NCBI GenBank assembly: GCA_029262275.1
Contig: JAJCZS010000011.1
Coordinates: forward strand, 62,001-126,000
Origin: Deltaproteobacteria bacterium
GTDB taxonomy: Bacteria; Desulfobacterota_D; UBA1144; Nemesobacterales; UBA2774
Direction: 5' to 3'
DNA: 64,000 nt
The position numbers were made by a program, and so were the translations under genes. The notes under the pieces are model-generated. The model had not been told where the DNA came from. It made no database searches and was given only the letters and a program-made list of their open reading frames with translations. Shown in pieces: positions 1 to 7,609 of this stretch (position 1 is the first letter of the stretch; the number at the start of each line of letters is the position of its first letter).

Positions 1-726
1 CGCGAAGATACTTCAAAACGTCACATTCGTATTCTTAAAAAAACATTGGAGCTGTCGGTTTCAAAGGGCTTCCTGTCATTGAAAATCTCTGATCTGGCGA
101 AAGCCTCAGATATTTCGATAGGAACTTTTTATTCGCACTTCAAAAACAAGGAAGATTTGATTCTATCCTTAGCAAAAATTTCTTGGGAAGGTCGTCTTGA
201 AGTATTCACTACCATATTCAGCGACAATGAATTAGAAGAGGACTCCCGGTACATTGGCGGAATCTTCTGTGATTATCTATTTAGCCTTGATCATCCGGGA
301 TTATTTGAGGCCGAGCAATTGGCGGCAACCTCTGCTGTTTGGAATGCCGGTTCATCAGGCATTAAGTCAGAAATTCTAAACGTTCATCGAAAAATTAAGG
401 ATCAAGTCTCTGCTGGGGCCCTTGAGGCCATACAGTCTGGTGAATTCAAATCAAAAAATGACTCAAAAAATCAGGCTCATTTAATGGATACCGGTGTTTG
501 GTCCCTAATGATGGGCAGCTCCTATGTAACTTATGCAGAAAATATTATGGGCGAATCAAACAAGCGCCAAATCACTATTCCTGAATTTCTCAAGAAAAAC
601 TTAAAGGCTCTTTGTCTTGGGTATGGATGGCTTTCCAAAAACCCTACTAGTGATATTGAAAAGATCGCTAATTATTGTTTAAAAAACGGACGCTACAATC
701 AACTGACAGGTAAAAACCTGATTTGA
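1..726 (+). CDS. TetR/AcrR family transcriptional regulator (5' end cut off)
   Basis: The reading frame is open to the first base of the window, so the true start lies upstream; the TTG at 46 is probably an internal codon. Residues translated from bases 1-170 form a TetR-type N-terminal helix-turn-helix: a helix, a SDLAKASDIS recognition region, then GTFYSHFKNKEDLI, the typical end of the TetR DNA-binding domain. The rest is a helical ligand-binding domain typical of the family, with no recognisable ligand specificity. It is followed after 29 bp by a pirin gene and then an isochorismatase-like gene on the same strand, so it may control that set. Family call is strong; targets and ligand are unknown. 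Confidence 0.88.
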   Translation, partial: REDTSKRHIRILKKTLELSVSKGFLSLKISDLAKASDISIGTFYSHFKNKEDLILSLAKISWEGRLEVFTTIFSDNELEEDSRYIGGIFCDYLFSLDHPGLFEAEQLAATSAVWNAGSSGIKSEILNVHRKIKDQVSAGALEAIQSGEFKSKNDSKNQAHLMDTGVWSLMMGSSYVTYAENIMGESNKRQITIPEFLKKNLKALCLGYGWLSKNPTSDIEKIANYCLKNGRYNQLTGKNLI

Positions 727-755
727 TTAAGCGAAGATTGTAGGAGGAAATATTT

Positions 756-1433
756 ATGAGTATTGAAATTTTACATCGTGACGACCTTCCGCTTGGGGGG
801 TTTGCTGGACTTAAAGAACATCGCCTTGTTATGGATCCAAAGGCTTTTGGGACCCATGTGAACCCAGGCACCTGGCCGGGGATAGGCAACTTTGTTTATC
901 TAGCTGATGCACGATTCAACCCGAAGGGAGAAACACATATGCACGATCATCGGGAAATTGATGTTATTTCTGTGATGGTGGAAGGACGTATTACCCATGA
1001 GGGATCTCTTGAGCACGGACAGGAGCTGGATACATTTGACGTCCAAGTTCAAAGGGCTGGTGGTGAGGGGTTCTCACATAATGAGATGAATCCGGATGAG
1101 GTTACAAGCCGAATGATTCAACTATGGGTGCTTCCCGACAAACAGGGACAACCAGCTGGATATAAAGTTTATCACCCAAAATTGGGTGAGCTTCTCGATA
1201 TTTACGGTGGTACTTCCAAGCAGGAAGAAACCTTTGACAGTCAAACTTTTTTTAAAATTGGAATGTTGAACCCAAGACAAAGGTTTGATTTTGGAAAGAA
1301 TTTTGTAGCTTACCTGGCTACTGGAGAAGGAATGGCTAACGGAAAAGAAATACGTGAAGGTGACTTGTTTCGCGGGAAGGATCTTGATTTTGAAGCGAAG
1401 GAAAAGTCTCTGATAATTATCGCTTACACTTAA
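756..1433 (+). CDS. Pirin family protein (bicupin)
   Basis: 225 residues with the conserved pirin N-terminal cupin. The metal-binding set is visible as H61 and H63 in HMHDHREID, and H108 and E110 in GFSHNEMN, matching the pirin 2-His/1-His/1-Glu arrangement. RAGGEGFSHNEMNP is a family signature. A good Shine-Dalgarno (aggagg, about 742-748) sits before the ATG. Some pirins are quercetin dioxygenases or redox sensors, but the substrate here cannot be told. It lies between a TetR regulator and an isochorismatase-like hydrolase, all on the plus strand, which suggests a small regulated stress or detoxification operon (inference). Confidence 0.92.
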   Translation: MSIEILHRDDLPLGGFAGLKEHRLVMDPKAFGTHVNPGTWPGIGNFVYLADARFNPKGETHMHDHREIDVISVMVEGRITHEGSLEHGQELDTFDVQVQRAGGEGFSHNEMNPDEVTSRMIQLWVLPDKQGQPAGYKVYHPKLGELLDIYGGTSKQEETFDSQTFFKIGMLNPRQRFDFGKNFVAYLATGEGMANGKEIREGDLFRGKDLDFEAKEKSLIIIAYT

Positions 1434-1455
1434 TAAAACTATAAGGAGATAAATA

Positions 1456-2046
1456 ATGTCATATGAAAGGTTTAATGCAACAAATACTGTAATGCTATTA
1501 ATTGATCATCAGGTTGGGACTATTGAATGGATGCACTCCACACCCCATGACGAGGTAAAACGAAATACTTTGGCTCTTGCCAAAGCAGCTAAAGCTGCAG
1601 GAATGAAAGTTATATTGACGAGCAGTATGGAAGATCACCCTCAAGGTCCTCTGTTTTCGGAACTTGAAGAAATACTTCCAGAAGAGTTTTCCGCAAGAAT
1701 TAAGCGGGCCGGTATTGTTGATGCTTTTGATGATCCAAATTTCAAAAAGGCTGTAGAGAATACGGGGAAAAAGAAATTAATCATGGCTGGTCTATTGACC
1801 GAAGTATGCGTGGTATATCCCGCACTCAATGCCGCCAATGAGGGGTATGAGGTTCAAGTGGTTGCAGATGCTTCGGGGTCGGCTACACCAGCATCCGATA
1901 GTTATGCTCTAGATCGATTGCGACAGGCAAATATTAACGTGGTTTCTACCATACAAATATTATCCGAAATGGTGGACAACTGGGCTGAGGGTGCTGGACC
2001 AGAAATCATGCCTGTACTGGGTGAGCTTTATGCTGAATTAAGTTAG
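1456..2046 (+). CDS. Isochorismatase-like cysteine hydrolase
   Basis: 196 residues with the isochorismatase/nicotinamidase fold. The expected catalytic triad is visible: D17 in LLIDHQ, K83 in ARIKRAG, and C118 in LTEVCV. The preceding aaggaga (about 1442-1448) is a good ribosome site. It starts 22 bp after the pirin stop and is probably co-transcribed with it. Members with this length and no extra domain are often annotated YcaC-like hydrolases of unknown substrate. The metal-site residues of true nicotinamidases are not obvious, so pyrazinamidase/nicotinamidase is a less likely reading. Confidence 0.88.
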   Translation: MSYERFNATNTVMLLIDHQVGTIEWMHSTPHDEVKRNTLALAKAAKAAGMKVILTSSMEDHPQGPLFSELEEILPEEFSARIKRAGIVDAFDDPNFKKAVENTGKKKLIMAGLLTEVCVVYPALNAANEGYEVQVVADASGSATPASDSYALDRLRQANINVVSTIQILSEMVDNWAEGAGPEIMPVLGELYAELS

Positions 2047-2081
2047 TTTTAAATCAATCATAATTTATTATAGAAACGTAA

Positions 2082-2756
2082 TTAGACAAAAAGTATATCG
2101 CAATAATAAAAACGCTCATCCCTCAAGACTATATCCCCTAGCTTATGAGGAATCTGTTTATTAAATATAGGCCCGTCATACACAAATGTATGAAACTCCC
2201 CATTTTCCCCACATGGATCAATACCAGAAGGAAGTTCATTTAAAAATTGCTCATCAAACTCTCTACCCACAAATTCTTTGTCTAACACATTTGAATCTAT
2301 GCACACAGTGATAGCCCTAAAGCCCCAATCTATAAAATCCTGAGCTAACCTTGTTGTATCTCTTCCCCAAATTGGGAAAATGCACCTCATCCCAACCTCT
2401 TTTAACTGATCTTCTCTGTATTTTTTAATATCCTCTAAAAACAAGTCTCCAAACACAACAGATTCAATTCCCATATCTCTGTACTTCAAAAGAACCTCAT
2501 ACCAAATGGACTCATATTCCTTGTTTGTCGCATTTTTTGATATCACTACTTTTTCAAGTGGAATATTTAAAGACCCCACCTGCTCTTCTAATAAAGCAGT
2601 ACGAAGACCGTGCATACTTACTCTGTCATAACCAGCAGTAACAGTAGTAACCAGTGCTTCAACTTCAAACTCCTGACTTTGCTGTATTTCACGAAGAGCA
2701 AGGGAACTGTCTTTGCCACCGCTCCAGGAAAAAAGCACTTTCGATTTATTGTTCAT
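2082..2756 (-). CDS. PP-loop ATPase, diphthine-ammonia ligase (Dph6/DUF71)-like
   Basis: 224 residues beginning with the PP-loop SGGKDS at residues 12-17, which binds ATP for adenylation chemistry. The order of elements (SMHGLRTALL, FGDLFLEDIKKYRE, IFPIWGRDT) fits the DUF71/Dph6-like family. In eukaryotes and archaea Dph6 amidates diphthine on EF-2. Bacteria lack diphthamide, so the bacterial role is unknown, possibly amidation of another small molecule. It is convergent with the isochorismatase gene, with 35 bp between, and stands alone on its strand. Confidence 0.82.
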   Translation of the reverse strand: MNNKSKVLFSWSGGKDSSLALREIQQSQEFEVEALVTTVTAGYDRVSMHGLRTALLEEQVGSLNIPLEKVVISKNATNKEYESIWYEVLLKYRDMGIESVVFGDLFLEDIKKYREDQLKEVGMRCIFPIWGRDTTRLAQDFIDWGFRAITVCIDSNVLDKEFVGREFDEQFLNELPSGIDPCGENGEFHTFVYDGPIFNKQIPHKLGDIVLRDERFYYCDILFV

Positions 2757-2890
2757 GCTCCATATAGTATCCAGTAAAATCGGCGGAGGGAATTATTACA
2801 TCCAGATATGCCCATCTATACAAAAAACTGCATGGATATGACATTAAAAGTATGTTATTTTTCAATTAAATTTAACAAAGGGGCGAGCTC

Positions 2891-3754
2891 ATGCGTTGGA
2901 GATTAGGAAGAAGAAGCGGCAATGTTGAAGACAGAAGACACGTAAAAATGCCAGGAAGAAGGGGTGCGGCAGGAGGTGGAATAGGTCTTTTAATCATCAT
3001 TGTAATTGCAATACTTCTTGGAGCTGATCCAAGCAAACTGTTAAATGATATGTCATCTACTGATAGTGTATCAACTTCTTCTTATGACCAGCCAAGGACT
3101 TCTAGTGCTGATAATGAGCTTGCAGATTTTGTCTCTGTAGTACTAGCGGACACCGAAGATACTTGGAACGAGCTATTTAGGGGATACAACAGACAATATC
3201 AAGAACCAAGGCTTGTTCTATTCTCTGGAGCTGTTGAATCAGCTTGCGGCTATGCACAATCTGCTATGGGACCTTTCTATTGCCCCAGGGACCAAAAAGT
3301 TTATATAGACCTTAGTTTCTACCAAGACCTTAAACATAAATTAGGGGCCCCTGGTGATTTTGCTCAGGCATATGTAATTGCTCACGAAGTAGGACATCAC
3401 GTTCAGAATCTATTAGGGATTTCTGAGCAAGTTTATAATGCCCGGCAGAGATCAAGTGAAACCGAGTCAAATAGGCTCTCAGTGATGCAGGAGCTTCAAG
3501 CAGACTGTCTTGCCGGAGTGTGGGCAAGCAATGCAGATAAAGCTAGAGATATTTTGGAAGAAGGAGATATAGAAGAAGGCTTAAACGCGGCAAGCAGTAT
3601 TGGCGATGACAGATTACAAAAACAGTCCAAAGGTTATATAACTCCTGATTCATTTACACACGGGAGCTCAGATCAAAGAGTAAAGTGGTTTAAAATAGGT
3701 TTAAGATCTGGTGATATTAATTCTTGCAATACATTTGAAGCCGAGGTTTTATAA
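2891..3754 (+). CDS. Neutral zinc metallopeptidase, YpfJ-like
   Basis: 287 residues. A short basic N-terminus is followed by one membrane segment (about 35-55: GGGIGLLIIIVIAILLG), a Ser/Thr-rich linker, and a periplasmic peptidase domain. The zinc motif HEVGHH is at residues 165-170, and the downstream QELQADCLAGVWA supplies the likely third ligand (E). This is the classic layout of the putative neutral zinc metallopeptidase family (E. coli YpfJ). Start ATG 2891 has gggcgag a few bases upstream. Substrate is unknown. Confidence 0.93.
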   Translation: MRWRLGRRSGNVEDRRHVKMPGRRGAAGGGIGLLIIIVIAILLGADPSKLLNDMSSTDSVSTSSYDQPRTSSADNELADFVSVVLADTEDTWNELFRGYNRQYQEPRLVLFSGAVESACGYAQSAMGPFYCPRDQKVYIDLSFYQDLKHKLGAPGDFAQAYVIAHEVGHHVQNLLGISEQVYNARQRSSETESNRLSVMQELQADCLAGVWASNADKARDILEEGDIEEGLNAASSIGDDRLQKQSKGYITPDSFTHGSSDQRVKWFKIGLRSGDINSCNTFEAEVL

Positions 3755-3786
3755 CCCGCAAATTAACCAGATTACCATGACCTCTT

Positions 3787-5019
3787 TCAGTCTTTAGTTT
3801 CAGCATCACCGTTTTCAAGCCGATCAATAACTGCAGCTCCGACGCTATCTCCCCAAACATTCACAGTAGTTCTGAATCTATCTAACAGCCAGTCAATTGC
3901 GAGAATCATACCAACTCCTTCGAGAGGTAATCCAACTGCTTGAAGCACAAGCACCATAGTAACTAATCCTGCCTCTGGTATACCTGCAGCACCAATTGCG
4001 GCCAGAGTTGCCGTGAAAAACACAATTACCATTTGGGCCATGCTTAAATCAATACCATAGCTTTGTGCAATAAATATTACTGCTACTGCCTCATAGAGAG
4101 CGGTGCCATCCATGTTAATGGTTGCTCCAAGCGGCAGCACAAATCTGCCCACCTTCGGGGTTACTTTCGCCTCATCTATAACCCCTTCCATAGTAAGTGG
4201 CAGAGTTGCTGAAGAAGAGGCGGTAGAGAATGCTGTGAGTAAAGCTTTTCCCAAGTGTCTCACATAATGCAGAGGATTTCTTTTAGCAAATAACATCAAA
4301 ATAATAGGCAAAACAATAAAGGCGTGAATACCAAGCCCTACTACGACACTTAAAACATATTTCCCAAGCTCCATAGCAAGTTCAAGAACAGCGCTTCCGC
4401 CTCCTGAGACCCCTATCCTCTCAGCAATCAGGCTGAAAATTCCAATCGGCGTAAAAAGCATAATCCAATGAACGATTTTCATTATTGCCTTATCTAATAT
4501 GGTAAAAAATTCGACTATGACTTTGCTTTCTCTGCCAAGACTTGCAAAAGCGGCTCCAAATAATATAGAGGCAATAATAAGAGGCAGAATCTCAAATTCT
4601 TCTGCCGAATTAAATAAGTTTGGAGAAACAAATTTTAACAACAGCACTTCTACCAGACTCATATTCTCCTTAGAGCTTACAATATCCGGCATCTGACCAG
4701 TAAGCGCCATTCCTCCATCACCCGGGTGAATAACATTGACTACTAAAATCCCTATAAAAACGGCTATTCCTGTAGTTATTAGATAATAAAAGAGTGTTTT
4801 CAAACCAAGTGAGCCCAGATTGCCAACTTTCATGATACTTAACGTTATGGAAACTATTACCAAAGGCAGCACAATCATTTTGAGCGCATTTAGAAAGAGT
4901 GTTCCTAGAAATCCAAGGTCGACACCTACTTCAGGGAACAATGATCCGACTAAACCACCCAGAATTACGCCCAAGATGATTCCGAATATTAGATACTGGT
5001 CTCCAAAAAGCTTCTTCAT
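3787..5019 (-). CDS. Dicarboxylate/amino acid:cation symporter (DAACS, GltP/DctA-like)
   Basis: 410 residues, highly hydrophobic, with the DAACS fold. SSSATLPLTMEG is the serine-rich HP1 region; NMDGTALYEAVAVIFIAQ (near residue 300) is the TM7 substrate and cation signature; IGAAGIPEAGLVTMVLVL is HP2. The family imports glutamate, aspartate or C4-dicarboxylates with Na+ or H+. Substrate cannot be fixed by eye. Convergent with the zinc peptidase and followed by no same-strand gene, so probably monocistronic. Confidence 0.93.
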   Translation of the reverse strand: MKKLFGDQYLIFGIILGVILGGLVGSLFPEVGVDLGFLGTLFLNALKMIVLPLVIVSITLSIMKVGNLGSLGLKTLFYYLITTGIAVFIGILVVNVIHPGDGGMALTGQMPDIVSSKENMSLVEVLLLKFVSPNLFNSAEEFEILPLIIASILFGAAFASLGRESKVIVEFFTILDKAIMKIVHWIMLFTPIGIFSLIAERIGVSGGGSAVLELAMELGKYVLSVVVGLGIHAFIVLPIILMLFAKRNPLHYVRHLGKALLTAFSTASSSATLPLTMEGVIDEAKVTPKVGRFVLPLGATINMDGTALYEAVAVIFIAQSYGIDLSMAQMVIVFFTATLAAIGAAGIPEAGLVTMVLVLQAVGLPLEGVGMILAIDWLLDRFRTTVNVWGDSVGAAVIDRLENGDAETKD

Positions 5020-5173
5020 TAATTTCTCCTAATTTGAAAAAGTTGGCATCTAAGTCCCTAATGTGATATCTAATTAAGTAGGCTAGTGATATTTAGAGCA
5101 CTTCAAATGTTAAAAGTTGCATATAATTAAATGACATGATATCACTTTATATAGATAATACCAAGAAAGAGCT

Positions 5174-5959
5174 ATGAACAAATACATAATACCAATTCTG
5201 TTGATCTTGTTAGTTTACGGGGCTTCATCTTATGCTGAGCCATTTAAGGTTCCACCAATTAGTCCTGGTGAGAAAGGCACAATTGTAACCGAGTATAAAG
5301 ATGGGGGAGTAAGATGGAAAGCGGATTGGACAACTGACGTTTACACTGAAAACGGAGTGAAAAAATTTAAGTTAATTTTCGATGCCAAGGGAGTTACCAG
5401 CCCGTTTACTCAAAAAGCAACTTGGCGATCAGTATCAATTTGGAAAGCTGAAGATGAATTCATACCGCTTAGCTCTGAGACCAAAATCAAGGATTTGAGT
5501 GGCAATCTGCTTATGATAGACAAAAAGACATTCAATCATAAAAGGAACTCTGCAGTATTTGCAAGAGAGGATTTAAATCTCGGCACATATAATAGAAAGC
5601 TATATGACGATATTACCTCTGACACTCTTATTGTAGAGGGCTTAACCTATGCTCTGCGCGAGCTGCCTTTCGGCACTGACAAAACAGTTAAAGCAAAAAT
5701 CCTCTCCAACGAGCCTGAGCTCTACAATGTCGAATTTAAAGAAAGAGGAATTGAGAAAATACAGACTGCGGATGGAGAAGTAGAGTGTTACAAAATTGAA
5801 ATAATTCCCAAATTAGGGGTAATCGGCGTTTTTAAGGTCTTCTTTCCTAAAACATATTTCTGGTTCACCGTAGAGCCTCCTCACAAGTGGGTTCGTTATG
5901 AAGGGCTTGAAAACGGCATTGACACACCTGCAGTTATAATGAAAGTTACAAATAATTAA
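5174..5959 (+). CDS. Exported protein of unknown function (DUF3108-like)
   Basis: 261 residues with a signal peptide (hydrophobic residues 4-18, probable cleavage after SSYA at about 21). The mature part is predicted beta-rich. It includes KIEIIPKLGVIGVFKVFFPKT followed by YFWFTVEPPHKWVRYEG, resembling the end of DUF3108-type periplasmic proteins, where a two-step conversion of a processed value to a final Trp/Phe-rich strand is common. The assignment is tentative. A weak aagaaagag precedes the ATG. No operon partner; the next gene is 180 bp downstream. Confidence 0.6.
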   Translation: MNKYIIPILLILLVYGASSYAEPFKVPPISPGEKGTIVTEYKDGGVRWKADWTTDVYTENGVKKFKLIFDAKGVTSPFTQKATWRSVSIWKAEDEFIPLSSETKIKDLSGNLLMIDKKTFNHKRNSAVFAREDLNLGTYNRKLYDDITSDTLIVEGLTYALRELPFGTDKTVKAKILSNEPELYNVEFKERGIEKIQTADGEVECYKIEIIPKLGVIGVFKVFFPKTYFWFTVEPPHKWVRYEGLENGIDTPAVIMKVTNN

Positions 5960-6138
5960 GAGCCTTTGCATTAGTATGAAAAGCCACTTTTTGCACATTA
6001 ATTTCTAATCTGAATAATTATTGTTGCCTTTATTAATAATCACCAGCTATAATTGAATACGAAGTTGTTATTTACCGTCTTAACAAAAAGTAATTCATTC
6101 CAAATACAAAATTTGAATTTCCAAGGAGGCAAAAATTT

Positions 6139-6543
6139 ATGAAGAAGAAATACCAGAGACTAGCACTAGTATTATTACTTTTGGCAAGCCCTGCAGTATT
6201 ATCCGGGTGTCTCGCTGCGGCAGCAGTAGGCGGCGGAGCAGTTGCAGGAGCTGGAACAATCGCATATCTCAGAGGGGAGCTAAAATCCACTGAGGGTCAC
6301 CAATTTTCCGTAGTATGGGCTGCCACAGTTAAAGCTGTAGAACAACTCGAATTCATTGTCGTAAACAAAGTTAATGATGCTGTATCAGGTAAGTATGAAT
6401 GTGTTACTGCAGAGGATAAAACAGTGCATATAAATGTACAGAGAGTTGGAGACAACATCACAGAGATCAGAATCCGCGTAGGAACTTTTGGCGATGAGAC
6501 TCTTTCCCGTTATATCTTAAACAAGATACAGTCAAACATTTAA
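6139..6543 (+). CDS. DUF3568-family lipoprotein
   Basis: 134 residues with a lipoprotein signal: hydrophobic core then lipobox LSGC, with C24 as the lipidated cysteine. After it comes the Ala/Gly-rich stretch AAAAVGGGAVAGAG and then a small domain (LKSTEGHQFSVVWAATVKAVEQL through TLSRYILNKIQ) that matches the DUF3568 pattern. It is probably anchored in the outer membrane. A strong aaggagg lies about 10 bp before the ATG. Function is unknown. A hairpin terminator follows. Confidence 0.82.
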   Translation: MKKKYQRLALVLLLLASPAVLSGCLAAAAVGGGAVAGAGTIAYLRGELKSTEGHQFSVVWAATVKAVEQLEFIVVNKVNDAVSGKYECVTAEDKTVHINVQRVGDNITEIRIRVGTFGDETLSRYILNKIQSNI

Positions 6544-6550
6544 ATCAATA

Positions 6551-6590
6551 AATAATAGGGGCGAACTCCTTTTGGAGATTTGCCCTTATT
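6551..6590. terminator. Bidirectional hairpin terminator
   Basis: An inverted repeat lies between two convergent genes. The arm ggggcgaactcc and the arm ggagatttgccc flank a tttt loop, and the stem is extended by aataa/ttatt on the outside, giving A-rich then T-rich flanks in both orientations. One mismatch and one bulge are present in the stem. Confidence 0.6.
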
Positions 6591-7206
6591 AAAATGACGA
6601 TCCGGGCTCAGTTAAAAACTTAACTTCTTCAGGCGTTGACTCTCTTCCCAAAATAGTATTTCTATGTGGATATCTTCCAAATTTTTTTATAATCTCATAA
6701 TGCTTCATAGCATATTCAAAACTACCAGAAACCGATTTGGCTATAGACTGCGGAGTCGAGAAAAGTTCCTTTAAATTAGAGAAACACTCAATTGATTTTT
6801 CTTGCATACCCAAATCCTCAGAGTGCATTAAGGGCATATAGAAAAAAACCCTTTGAATAGGATGTAGCTCATTATCAAAACGCTGGTTTATTCCATCCAA
6901 ACATGTTTCAATTGCCTTGTGATCCTGAGAGAAGGCCTCTGAGGTGTCTCTGAAGATATTACGGGAGAACTGATCAAGTAGCAGAATTAAGGCTAATGTA
7001 CCATCAGCATTCGTTTTCCAATGATCTAGACCACCTATTTTCGCCAGTTCAAGAGAATCACTAAATTGATTTCTTATTTCTCTATCATTTTCGCTGTCCT
7101 TCATCCACCATCTATTTCTATAAGCCTCCGAAGGAATTTCGTTTTCTATTAAACTCCCAAACCAAAAATCTAATATTCTGCCTATTTCTTTAGTATCAGA
7201 ACCCAT
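6589..7206 (-). CDS. DUF924 family protein
   Basis: 205 residues matching the DUF924 pattern: DFWFG near the N-terminus, the RWWMKDSENDREIRNQF segment, LALILLLDQFSRNIFRDTSEAF, and HPIQRVFFYMPLMHSEDL. It is an all-helical, TPR-like cytosolic protein of unknown function. The 3' end overlaps the shared terminator with the DUF3568 lipoprotein gene. No same-strand neighbour within the window. Confidence 0.88.
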   Translation of the reverse strand: MGSDTKEIGRILDFWFGSLIENEIPSEAYRNRWWMKDSENDREIRNQFSDSLELAKIGGLDHWKTNADGTLALILLLDQFSRNIFRDTSEAFSQDHKAIETCLDGINQRFDNELHPIQRVFFYMPLMHSEDLGMQEKSIECFSNLKELFSTPQSIAKSVSGSFEYAMKHYEIIKKFGRYPHRNTILGRESTPEEVKFLTEPGSSF

Positions 7207-7609
7207 GGGTTGTTATTATATCCTCAAAAAGAATAAATCCTGAATCATATGCAATAATTTATATAGAATTTCAAATCCCCACTTGTGAAAAACTAGAAAA
7301 AGTGATTCCTTTTCTTTCCTATTCGCCCTATTTTTGACAAAAAACAGCTATTTTAACTTACTAGGTGGAGAATTTGAGCCAATATGTTAAAACTTTACTT
7401 TAAGAATGGGCTTCAAGCATTCCGTATTGTATGGCTTAATATGCAAGAAAAAAAATTTCTGATCTAATATATTGTAGTTATTCAATTTTCTACGATGAAG
7501 ATAATTTAACAAAAAATAACCTATTGACAACCACAACATATTGTGTTGGAATTGATTCGTAGCACAAGATAGCATACAATCAATAGAATTAAGAAGGAGG
7601 ATGGTAGAG
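7207..7609. other. 403-bp AT-rich intergenic region upstream of nrdJ
   Basis: This region separates two divergent genes. It holds the nrdJ promoter and NrdR-like boxes near its 3' end (separate entry). A further TTGACA at 7334-7339 has no good -10 partner. A 27-codon open frame (7384-7467) has only a distant purine stretch and is not convincing as a gene. I see no cobalamin riboswitch consensus, which might have been expected upstream of a B12-dependent enzyme. Confidence 0.5.
7524..7577 (+). promoter_or_regulatory. nrdJ promoter with two NrdR-box-like sites
   Basis: A perfect -35 TTGACA at 7524-7529 is followed at 17 bp by TGGAAT (7547-7552, 4 of 6). Box 1, CCACAACATATTGTGT (7531-7546), matches 14 of 16 positions of the NrdR consensus acaCwAtATaTwGtgt. 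A degenerate box 2 begins at 7562, exactly 31 bp from box 1, the usual three-helical-turn spacing. Box 1 sits inside the promoter spacer, so binding should block transcription. NrdR is the ATP/dATP-sensing repressor of ribonucleotide reductase genes. Confidence 0.7.

Noticed and set aside
7384-7467. 27-codon open frame upstream of nrdJ.
   Set aside because: No well-placed ribosome site and composition like the AT-rich background.
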